Shown here: positions 22,001 to 30,253 of the stretch, piece by piece
How positions within the stretch are numbered: position 1 is the stretch's first letter
Layout of the letters: each line of letters starts with the position of its first letter
NCBI RefSeq assembly: GCF_000350225.1
Contig: NW_005179113.1
Coordinates: forward strand, 1-64,000
Direction: 5' to 3'
DNA length: 64,000 nt
From: Chondrus crispus
Taxonomy: Eukaryota; Rhodophyta; Florideophyceae; Gigartinales; Gigartinaceae
Notes under the pieces: generated by a model
Databases searched by the model: none
Told to the model about the DNA's origin: nothing
Seen by the model: the letters and a program-made list of their open reading frames with translations, nothing else
Made by a program: the position numbers and the translations under genes

Positions 22001-22337
22001 TGTAAACTTTTGAAAGCAATCTATGGTCTTAAGCAAGCCCATCGCCAATGGCATAGTAAGATCGATGAGTTTCTGATCACTGAACTTGGTTTCAACACTA
22101 CACGCAGCGACCCATGTCTTTACATTCGACGTCAAGGCAATGTCATCATGATTATCGCGTTGTACGTGGACGATCTGCTGCTAGCTGGAAGTGACTTCGA
22201 GGCCATATTATGGATGAAAAATGAACTCAACAAACGATTCGATATGAAAGACCTTGGCGAAGCAAAGACTTGTATTGGTCTAGAGATCGACCGTATACGT
22301 TCTAAACACGTCCTGACCGTCACACAGTCGAAGTATG
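19034..22337 (+). pseudogene. B2 gag-pol with nonsense codon and lost 3' part
   Basis: The ATG at 19034 starts the family B polyprotein (MEDQGGGG). TAG at 19337-19339 replaces the TTG of B3 within Gag (ERHT-stop where B3 has ERHTLLNK). The frame then stays open to 22337, covering the zinc knuckle CTNCGHTGHTATRC, protease site VDSACTAH, integrase and reverse transcriptase including YVDD. It is cut shortly before RNase H by an A-type LTR, into which the reading frame runs until a TAA at 22382-22384. Confidence 0.93.
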
Positions 22338-23278
22338 TGTTGGAAATCTTCGACCACATGCTAAGCTCCAAGCCTGACAGATAATACACGTGTACGTCGA
22401 CGAAACCTAAAATGCTTGCAAGAGCATTCTCAGGATGTTTGGTCTTCAAGGTGGACACGTGTCATATCTGTACACGGTTGCACTCTACAGTACTTCAGGA
22501 GCAAGTTTGGTTTTCAACGTGTACACATGTGAAATATGTACACGGTTGCGGTGTACAGTACAATCTGAGCATGTTTCATTTTCTCCGCCCGACACGTGTA
22601 TGACCTGGACACATGTTCTCATTACACTGTCGGACGCGTACAGTACGCCTGCAGTCTTACAGACAAAGTATAGAACCTTGGTGGCGGGTGCCTGGCACGT
22701 GCCAAATGTTTACAGCGTCCATGGAGTGCAGCACGGGTACAGCAGGACACAAAGATACCGTTGGGCAAGTTTTGAATTCGTACCGTAAAATGTGCACTGT
22801 TGTAATTGACATTGGACAGGACCTCACGAGAGATTCAGATTCATAAGGCAACGTGTGCGCTGTAAACAGTCCTTGCAGGATTGATTTGAATTCGTAAGGC
22901 AACGTGTGAGCTGTAAACGTGCCTTACGAATTTGTGCCACGCTGGATTTGGAATAGTAAGGGAATTTGTGCTTTGCTGTGCTTTGTTGTACTGCCTTACT
23001 AATTTCTCCGTCATGACAGTGCTAATTCGTAAGGCGGTTTTCTGTTCTGTTCGTTGGGCCATCGCCAGTTTGGCTGAGTAGCAAGACGGGCACATGTGTT
23101 AGAGCCAATACATTTGTAGTATGTGTGTCGTAGTGTTTGATAGTAGAGTTCTAGAAGATTGCAGAAGTGTATAAGTAGTGCCAGAAGTTGGCGACTCAAA
23201 GTAAATCGGTACCCAATCCTTCAACTTCACCTCATCAACCGTCCTTCGATTTCCCTTTGCCCCGCTGACCTTCCAGTA
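22338..23278 (+). repeat. A-type LTR at a chimeric B2/B3 junction (941 bp)
   Basis: It starts TGTTGGAAATC and ends CTTCCAGTA, and over most of its length is similar to the family A LTR, but its first 130 bases differ. The flanks are GTATG on the left and GTCCC on the right, so there is no target duplication. The left neighbour is B2 reverse transcriptase. The right neighbour is the B3 leader entered just after its primer site, of which only the last base remains. It therefore sits where the 5' LTR of B3 should be. Orientation matches B2 and B3. Confidence 0.85.
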
Positions 23279-23642
23279 GTCCCTCGCTGTCGTTTCACTG
23301 CATGAGTCTGTCGTTCTCGTTCCGTTGTTTCTGCCGTCGTTGTCGCTGTCGTTTTCGCTGCCGTTTCTCGTCGTTCTTTCCGCTGGTCTTCTCGCTGTCG
23401 TTGTCGCTCTCGTTTTTGCCGTCGTTCTTGGTTTTGGTTTTCGCTGCTGCTGTCGTTCTTGCTCTCTTGTGTGAATTGGTTTTGGTCATCGCCCCCGCTG
23501 TCTTCGTTGTCTTCGTTCTTGGTTTGGCTTTTGTTCTTGCTGTGATTCTTGCTGCTGTCTCTGTCTTTGGTCTTCGTCTTCGTTTCCGCTCCCGCTACCG
23601 CCGTCGTCGTCAATCTCGCATTTGGTTTTTCTTCGTTCTCTC

Positions 23643-24314
23643 ATGCAAAGTAAGTTTTGAGTTTCTTTCCATTTCCTACACATCGAAGTGATTGTCTTTG
23701 CACGTTTTGGTGGTTCTTAAGAGCAATAATTCCAAAATCTGTTACTGACGATTATCTTCATATTCCTTACTGTGAATACCTGTTTTTACGGGGTTGTGTT
23801 AGATCTGGAATTAGTACCGGTGCGCTCTGCGCCTGGGAAGCTGGTCACCGGTCGAACGGTTCGGACATCGGAGGTCGTATCCGTTGAGGTGCTTGAGCCT
23901 GAGGATCAACCTTCACCTCGGCTCGCGCTTCCGGGTCCGTCCTCCAGTTGCGCACCATATAGGATTCCTCGTATTCCGCGCTCTGTTCCCGCACCAATAA
24001 AGAGAACTACGCATCGACTTTCTGCTCGGAAAGCGGCTGTTCTCGCGGATAAGCAGTTTAAGCGTGAGCGCAAGAGGAATCGTAAGGTGTGCCCGCGGTA
24101 TAAGCGGTATTGTAAAGTGTGCGGCGTTAGTGGCAATAGTGGGAAGGCCTTTTACGACCACATTCAGTCTAGGTCTCATCGCATTCAAGTTGCCAACGCT
24201 AAGGAGACTCCGCGTTGTATCCCTTGCAATCGCGTCTTTGAGTCTCACGGGCACCTGAAGTGCCACGAGAACGGTGCCGCACACTTGAAGGTAGTTTGTG
24301 AACAGAATAGTTAG
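23643..24314 (+). CDS. Spliced two-zinc-finger protein ORF in the B3 leader (172 aa)
   Basis: This is the same structure as in B2: ATG CAA A at 23643-23649, donor at 23650, acceptor AG at 23801-23802, exon 2 23803-24314. The lengths 7 + 512 give 173 codons including the stop. I noticed one amino-acid difference from B2 (A to G at about residue 117, in finger 1). Both C-x2-C-x12-H-x5-H fingers are complete. The ORF precedes an intact gag-pol by 172 bases, so family B would need either alternative splicing or internal initiation to express both from one LTR transcript. It resembles no Gag, Env or Tat-like protein I know; a captured host zinc-finger gene is possible. Confidence 0.78.
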
Positions 24315-24396
24315 GGATTTCATCCAAATAAATTCACATATCTGTTCGCAAATTTCTCCTAGTGCAACTTCATAGTAATCATATCGAATTTCTTAG

Positions 24397-24446
24397 ACGG
24401 GTGGGCTTGCCATTGTGTTGACTATCGGTTAACGGCTTGGGATCCC
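24397..24446 (+). promoter_or_regulatory. 50-bp pre-gag block (B3 copy)
   Basis: It begins ACGGGTGGGCTTGCC and ends GCTTGGGATCCC. Copies: B2 18944-18993, A1 5787-5836, A2 11969-12018, B4 62299-62348 (minus) and a partial one at 39892-39934. It ends about 40 bases before the gag ATG in family B. Confidence 0.6.
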
Positions 24447-24486
24447 CGAACGGATTTTCGAATACTTGAAGTTTATTTGCACTAAA

Positions 24487-27400
24487 ATGGAAGATCAAGG
24501 AGGAGGAGGATCCATCAGAATCGACCAACTGACGGACTCCAACTTCTACGTGTGGAAGCAGAAAATACAACTTCTGCTTGCTCTACGTGATGTTGACCAA
24601 TACATCGTTGAGGGAAGAGTTCCAAGTGAGGAACGCGCGGAAGAGCGTAAAAAGTGGATCAGAGGTGACAGTAAAGCTAAAGCACTGATTGGTCTCTCCC
24701 TATCAGATGAGCATCTTGAGCATGTACGTGATGTTGATACTGCTCATGAGATGTGGGAAGCTATTGTCAACGTGTTTGAGAGGCACACTTTGCTGAACAA
24801 ACTAGCTGCACGTCGTGAGTTCTACACTGTGAAGATGCTTTCCGGTGAAAAGGTGCTTGCATACATCAATCGTGTCAAGCAGCTGGCAGCCATCCTCAAG
24901 TCAATGAGCGTAAACATCGATGACAAGGAGATGGCCATGGCAGTGCTCAACGGTCTGCCTGCCCGTTTCGAGGCTCTCATCGTTGCACTTGATGCTCTCG
25001 GTAATGAGGAAAAGATATTCAGTTTGGACTTTGTAAAAAGTCGTCTGCTGCAGGAAGAGCAACGAGCAAACATGAAGTCTAGCTCCTCACAGACATCCGC
25101 TCTGGTTAATCGTGCCCCGAACAGTCGGGACATAAACGATTACAAATGCACGAACTGCGGTCATACAGGCCATACGGCAACCCGCTGCTGGGGAAAGGAT
25201 TTGAATGGGCGTCGCCCGGCTCCTCCTAGCGGATATAAACCGCGTATGTCTCAGCGGCAACAATCTGCATTTGTCACACAGAAACCTGATCCCGACATGG
25301 GTGTAAACAGCGTCGACTTCACATGTCTGATGTCGAAAGCTTCGCACACGAACGATATGGAGATGTTGCCTTCGTGGCTCGTAGATTCAGCTTGTACAGC
25401 TCATATTACATATGACCGATCTCTGTTTGCAACGTATGAGCCACTTGAATCCGTCTCTGTTCAGATGGGAACCAAGGCTAGTGCAAAGGTTGCCGGCCGT
25501 GGTGACGTTCACTTGAAGTTAAATGTGAATGGCCGCATCGAACCGTGCAAGTTGACGGATGTATTGCACGTTCCGGACTTTGCGTTCTCTCTGCTCTCTG
25601 TCAGTCGAATGACTGAACTTGGACTAAAAGTTGGGTTCGAAAATGGAAAATGCATGATCAGACGAGGCTCAACTGTAGTGGCGACTGCTACATTGGTTGG
25701 AGAACTTTACGTTCTCGACATCGTCAGTGACATCGGATCTGCACATGCTGCCACCCTGCAAACGTGGCATGAGCGATTTGCACATGTGCATTCTCGAGGT
25801 ATTGCTTCGATGATTCGTGACAATGTGGTAAGTGGAGTCAAACTACTTGGTAATGAGGCTAACAAAATCAACAATACTGACAATGATTGCATCTCGGAAA
25901 AATGTTCTGCGTGCGTCTACGGCAAAGCCACTCGATCTGTGATCCCAAAAGAGCGGTCCTCGAGGCGGGCATACTTCTGTCTAGACTTAGTTCACTCTGA
26001 TGTTTGTGGCCCCTTAGAGGTGCAGTCCATTGGTGGTGCCAAGTACTTCATTACCTTCATAGATGATCACTCAAACTGGTCAGTAGTGTACCCTATGCAC
26101 CATAAATCAGAAGCATTTGAACGATATAAAATGTTTGCACAACTTGCTCAGACTCACACTGGTCGCAAGATCAAAGTGCTTCGCACCGATCGAGGTGGTG
26201 AGTATCTGTCCACGGAGTTTAAGTCTTTTCTGATTGCAAATGGTACTCAGCATCAAATGACGACCGCGTACACACCGGAGCAAAATGGCGTCGCCGAACG
26301 ACTGAACAGAACTTTAGTAAACTTGGTGCGCTCCATGCTAGCGCACAAGAAAGTTACAAAGGGGTTCTGGGCAGAAGCACTTGCCAATGCAGTGTACGTT
26401 CGAAATCGAGTCACGTCACGTGCCATTCCCCCCAAGATGACCCCATACCACTTATGGATGAAATCGGTGCCAAATGTAGGTCATTTGCGTGTTTTCGGTT
26501 CAAAGTGTTGGTATACATTACCAAAACACAACATCCAGAAACTTGACGCCCGTGCAAAGGAGGCAATGTTTCTGGGGTATGCTGAAAATACGAAAGCCTA
26601 CAAGTTGTGGGATGGTGATTTGCACAAAGTGATCGTATCCAGAGATGTTACTTTTGACGAGTCCACGGGAGGCAAATCTGGTGAACCGATGAATACAAAC
26701 GAGGAGGCTACAACTGATGATGACACAATCAACTTGAACATCGATGAGGAAGTTGCAGAAAATGATGCAGTGGCATCAGAAGCATCATCGCCGGATGAAC
26801 AACAAGACTCTGATGATTCCTCCAACTCCTCCCCAACTGCAGGGGAGGACGAAACCACCGAAACAGTTGACCAACACGTAGTTGAGGAAGAAACGATTGA
26901 TCCGCCAACTAATCTCCGTCGGTCCACTCGCGTTCACAAAACGCCTGGGGCGTGGTGGGCAGCAGCTTTGGTGACTGCTGGACTCCTTAGCCACGCCCAT
27001 GTGATAACGGAAATCCCAAACTCGTACAAGCAAGCTATGGATTCTCCAAAAGCTCGCTTCTGGCAGAAGGGCATCGACAAAGAACTTGCTTCACAACACA
27101 AAAACAAAACATGGACACTTGTTCCAAGATCTCAAGCATCAAACGTCCTGACGTCCAGGTGGGTTTTCGGAGTGAAGCAACTTCCTGACAAGTCCGGAAA
27201 ATTGGTCGAAACTGCAAAGGGACGACTTGTGGCACGAGGCTTTCAACAAGTAGAAGGCATCGATTACACTGAAACTTTCGCCCCTGTCATCAAGTTCACA
27301 ACTATCCGTCTGCTGCTGGCACTGGTTGCGCACTTTGACCTTGAGCTGCATCAGATGGACGTGGTGACTGCCTTCCTCAACGGTGACCTTCACGAAGAAA

Positions 27401-28605
27401 TCTACATGGAGCAACCTGAAGGATGCATCGACAAAGTCAAACCTGATTCGGTGTGTAAACTTTTGAAAGCAATCTATGGTTTTAAGCAAGCCCATCGCCA
27501 ATGGCATAGTAAGATCGATGAGTTTCTGATCACTGAACTTGGTTTCAACACTACACGCAGCGACCCATGTCTTTACATTCGACGTCAAGGCAATGTCATC
27601 ATGATTATCGCGTTGTACGTGGACGATCTGCTGCTAGCTGGAAGTGACTTCGAGGCCATATTATGGATGAAAAATGAACTCAACAAACGATTCGATATGA
27701 AAGACCTTGGCGAGGCGATGACTTGTATTGGTCTAGAGATCGACCGTATACGTTCTAAACACGTCCTGACCGTCACGCAGTCGAAGTATGCCCAAGCAGT
27801 ACTGAAACGGTTCAAAATGTCGGCATGCAATCCTTGCGTTACTCCGATGGAACAGTCTCGACATGTCACAATGCAAGTGGCCGAAACTGGCACTGATGAC
27901 AACCCATGCTTTGAACCATATTGTCAGGCCATTGGATGTCTAATGTTCCTAATGGTCGGGACCCGCCCCGATATTGCGTTTGCCATTGGAAAGTTATCTC
28001 AACACTGTGCCGACCCTCGCAAGTCGCACTGGTCAGGTGTGAAACGTGTTTTGAGATACTTGCGTGGGTCCCAGCATCTTGGCATAGTGTTTGGTAAAGA
28101 TGATCTTGGTACGGAACTTCATGGGTATAGCGACGCAGATTGGGGTGGATGCCTTGAATCACGGAAATCAACGAGTGGGTACGTGTTCAAGCTTTGTGAT
28201 GGGCCTATCAGTTGGGCTTCCCGGAAACAAACAGTAGTTGCAAAGTCTACTTGTGAGGCAGAATACATCGCACTCAGTGAAGCATGCAAAGAGGCTGCGT
28301 GGCTTCGACGCTTCCATGCTGATGTACTTGGTGCGAATTCGGATCCAACAATTCGCGTTGGATGTGACAACGCTGGTACGATTGCGTTTGCTCAGAACGA
28401 ATCTACAAATCGTCGCAACAAGCACATTGATATTACGTATCATTTTGTTCGAGATGCGGTGCAGCGAAAACTGGTCACATTGTACCATTGTCCGACAACA
28501 GAAATGCCAGCCGATATGCTGACCAAACCACTTGGTCGCGTACTGTTTGAAAAGTTCGTGGGCATGGTTGGGCTTTCCGAGTGCAAAGCTGCCCAAAGCA
28601 TGTGA
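24487..28605 (+). CDS. Intact Ty1/Copia gag-pol polyprotein (B3, 1372 aa)
   Basis: Residues from the ATG at 24487: Gag 1-about 195; zinc knuckle CTNCGHTGHTATRC 221-234; protease VDSACTAH with DSA at 300-302 instead of DSG; integrase catalytic D505, D568, E604; an acidic serine-rich linker about 735-805; reverse transcriptase with YVDD about 1044-1047; RNase H to the TGA at 28603-28605. Protein similarity to family A is high in the enzymes and low in the linker. The DSA triplet is also in B2 and B4, so it is a family trait, not a defect of this copy. Possible private changes are IYGFKQ (B1, B2: IYGLKQ) and GEAMTC (others GEAKTC). The in-frame TTG at 24466 is rejected as start because the ATG has the family-wide MEDQ beginning. 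Confidence 0.95.
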   Translation: MEDQGGGGSIRIDQLTDSNFYVWKQKIQLLLALRDVDQYIVEGRVPSEERAEERKKWIRGDSKAKALIGLSLSDEHLEHVRDVDTAHEMWEAIVNVFERHTLLNKLAARREFYTVKMLSGEKVLAYINRVKQLAAILKSMSVNIDDKEMAMAVLNGLPARFEALIVALDALGNEEKIFSLDFVKSRLLQEEQRANMKSSSSQTSALVNRAPNSRDINDYKCTNCGHTGHTATRCWGKDLNGRRPAPPSGYKPRMSQRQQSAFVTQKPDPDMGVNSVDFTCLMSKASHTNDMEMLPSWLVDSACTAHITYDRSLFATYEPLESVSVQMGTKASAKVAGRGDVHLKLNVNGRIEPCKLTDVLHVPDFAFSLLSVSRMTELGLKVGFENGKCMIRRGSTVVATATLVGELYVLDIVSDIGSAHAATLQTWHERFAHVHSRGIASMIRDNVVSGVKLLGNEANKINNTDNDCISEKCSACVYGKATRSVIPKERSSRRAYFCLDLVHSDVCGPLEVQSIGGAKYFITFIDDHSNWSVVYPMHHKSEAFERYKMFAQLAQTHTGRKIKVLRTDRGGEYLSTEFKSFLIANGTQHQMTTAYTPEQNGVAERLNRTLVNLVRSMLAHKKVTKGFWAEALANAVYVRNRVTSRAIPPKMTPYHLWMKSVPNVGHLRVFGSKCWYTLPKHNIQKLDARAKEAMFLGYAENTKAYKLWDGDLHKVIVSRDVTFDESTGGKSGEPMNTNEEATTDDDTINLNIDEEVAENDAVASEASSPDEQQDSDDSSNSSPTAGEDETTETVDQHVVEEETIDPPTNLRRSTRVHKTPGAWWAAALVTAGLLSHAHVITEIPNSYKQAMDSPKARFWQKGIDKELASQHKNKTWTLVPRSQASNVLTSRWVFGVKQLPDKSGKLVETAKGRLVARGFQQVEGIDYTETFAPVIKFTTIRLLLALVAHFDLELHQMDVVTAFLNGDLHEEIYMEQPEGCIDKVKPDSVCKLLKAIYGFKQAHRQWHSKIDEFLITELGFNTTRSDPCLYIRRQGNVIMIIALYVDDLLLAGSDFEAILWMKNELNKRFDMKDLGEAMTCIGLEIDRIRSKHVLTVTQSKYAQAVLKRFKMSACNPCVTPMEQSRHVTMQVAETGTDDNPCFEPYCQAIGCLMFLMVGTRPDIAFAIGKLSQHCADPRKSHWSGVKRVLRYLRGSQHLGIVFGKDDLGTELHGYSDADWGGCLESRKSTSGYVFKLCDGPISWASRKQTVVAKSTCEAEYIALSEACKEAAWLRRFHADVLGANSDPTIRVGCDNAGTIAFAQNESTNRRNKHIDITYHFVRDAVQRKLVTLYHCPTTEMPADMLTKPLGRVLFEKFVGMVGLSECKAAQSM

Positions 28606-29009
28606 TCGAGGGGAGGTATTGAAAATGTGCGATCACATGCTGTTATCTGGAAAGTGCAAAATCGAGTGACACGTGTACATGACTCGACGGTCCGGACCCT
28701 CACCCCATATCACTACATGACACGTGTAAATTCTCAGATTTTGGGGTTCTGGGGACGAAAGTGGACTTTTGGAGGGTTATGCAAATTTGCATAAATGCCG
28801 AAAAATTGCATTTGGCCCGAACCGTTATAGGGCTACACAGGCAATACTGCAAATCTATTGGGTGTCGGTTCGAATGCTGCAGTTCTGTTGGTCTGTTATT
28901 GTCCACTTATATGCAGTCATGCTGGTGATATATCTTGAATGATCGGTATACGTTTTAATTACATCATTTCGGGGGTTTCAACTTGTTCACCATGGTTGTA
29001 ATGGGTAAT

Positions 29010-29390
29010 TGATGTTAAAATCGAGGTCTGAAAAATTTGCCGCAAAAATTCGTTAACCACTAGGCCACAGGCGCTGGCTTCTTGGTGTCCCCTTGGGCGC
29101 GCTCACTATTTCAACACTCCCCCTCGACCAGGGGACGCCAAACACACGGCGCGGGTCACTGCACAACACACAGGCAGGTACGTTCCCAAGTGTGACACAA
29201 ACAAACAACAAACATTGCGCCGCCCAAGTGCACCCGGTGAGAATCGAACTCACGAATGGTAGCGTAAATCTGGGCCCATAACCTGATGTTAAAATCCAGG
29301 TCTGAAAAATTTGCCGCAAAAATTCGTTAACCACTAGGCCACAGGCGCTGGCTTCTTGGTGTCCCCTTGGGCGCGCTCACTATTTCAACA
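29010..29390 (-). mobile_element. TRIM: 381-bp miniature LTR retrotransposon with tRNA-like boxes
   Basis: Two 107-bp direct repeats (29010-29116 and 29284-29390) flank 167 bp with no coding capacity. The element is bordered by a 5-bp duplication GTAAT (29005-29009, 29391-29395) inside a B LTR. On the minus strand each repeat starts TGTTGAAATAG and ends ACATCA. GGTTATGGGCCCAG (29283-29270) abuts the 5' repeat as primer site, and TCGAGGGGGAG (29127-29117) abuts the 3' repeat as purine tract. The tract and LTR start are nearly identical to family A (TCGACGGGGAG, TGTTG), so A enzymes probably mobilise it. Within it is a tRNA-like sequence (see 29230-29348). The two repeats differ by very few bases, so insertion is recent. 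Confidence 0.9.
29230..29348 (-). ncRNA. tRNA-derived sequence with A and B boxes spanning the TRIM LTR and internal region
   Basis: Minus strand, 5' to 3': GCGCCTG (29348-29342), TG, A box TGGCCTAGTGG (29341-29331), a 77-nt middle (29330-29254) that contains the LTR end and the primer site, a T-arm GTGAG-TTCGATT-CTCAC (29253-29237) holding the B box GAGTTCGATTC, then CGGGTGC (29236-29230) followed by A. GCGCCTG and CGGGTGC pair over seven positions with G-U wobbles, and the T-arm adjoins the acceptor strand exactly as in a tRNA. The anticodon arm is replaced by retroelement signals. It could drive RNA polymerase III transcription. It is not a functional tRNA. Confidence 0.75.
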
Positions 29391-30253
29391 GTAATTACGT
29401 GTGGCCTTGGCGCGGGACACTTGTGTGCAGTGTACACATGTGCACGTCGCCAAGTTGCTGCGTGTACGTACACTTGTACACGTCGCCTACATACGGTCCG
29501 GCGCGTGTCCGAGCACAGTACATGTGAATTAAAAGTACAACAAGTATTTCTCGCAAGAGACATGTACTTACGTGAGTATTCAGTGTACGCGTCACGCTGT
29601 ATGCGACCCTTGCATCAGCATGCGCCGTTGTACTACACTCTCGTCAGCATGCGACGTTGTACTGTGCTCTCGTTATGGTGCGCCGTTGGATGCAAGTTGA
29701 TGACAGTACTCGTGTGATTCACATCGGATATCACGTGAGATGTGTAGAAAGTCTGGATGCACATTGTTGCTATCCGTGATAGTTGTCTGGCAGTGTGTAC
29801 CGAAATTAGTAAGGTACGAAACAAGGGCATGTATGGGGACTGAGATATGACAGGACTTTGCGTTGTTGGAAATAGAGAGATGCCAAGTTGTTCATTGTGC
29901 AAGAATATATTCTGTCATGTCTGGATGCAGATTAGTAAGGTGTGAAACGATTGCATGCATAGGGTCATGGTTTACAGTCACTGGAAATGTGTAGAAACTG
30001 TTGTGCACTGATAGTTAATAGTCAATTCGTAAGGTGGAAATAGAACAGTGTGGACGGGCCAGAAGAGGACCGCGCTTGGTCGCGCATATGGTGAGTACGG
30101 TTTACCAGGTGCCAAAGTAATGGGATAGTGTAACACTCAAAGTGTATAAGTATCGCCGAAAGACGGCTCCAAGTAAACCTCGGCACCAACTCCTTCACTC
30201 ACACACATCAACCTGCCCTCCTTCCTTCCCTTGCCCCCCCGAACCTACCATTG

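Larger units (their letters stand above)
17813..22337 (+). mobile_element. Copia family B element B2, 3'-truncated
   Basis: B2 has a primer site (17813-17826), leader with CGTT repeats, zinc-finger ORF, 50-bp block (18944-18993) and gag-pol. It ends abruptly at 22337 inside reverse transcriptase, where an A-type LTR begins. It shares its 5' LTR with B1. It is 5453 bp offset from B3 and nearly identical to it. Confidence 0.92.
23279..28616 (+). mobile_element. Copia family B element B3, internal region complete except primer site
   Basis: This is the best copy of family B in the window: CGTT leader repeat, spliced zinc-finger ORF, 50-bp block (24397-24446), intact gag-pol, purine tract and 3' LTR. 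The primer site GGTTATGGGCCCA is missing at the junction with the A-type LTR (23279 onward reads GTCCCTCGC). As it stands it should be transcribed and translated, but it could not prime its own reverse transcription. Confidence 0.93.
28617..30253 (+). repeat. Family B 3' LTR of B3, interrupted by a TRIM
   Basis: It starts TATTG at 28617 and ends CTACCATTG at 30253, where the family end is CTACCATTA. Removing the 381-bp TRIM and its 5-bp duplication leaves 1251 bp, the same as the B1/B2 LTR. TATAAG box at 30145-30150. No primer site follows, so this is the outer edge of the B array; Gypsy1 DNA begins at 30254. Confidence 0.9.

Noticed and set aside
24466..24486. Upstream TTG starts for gag-pol (also 11955, 5773, 19013)
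   Set aside because: A clear in-frame ATG follows within 21-33 bases with a conserved M-E/D-D-Q beginning. Non-ATG starts are not needed.
29230..29348. A functional tRNA gene
   Set aside because: There is no anticodon arm. The middle is retroelement LTR end and primer site, and the whole lies within a flanked TRIM insertion.
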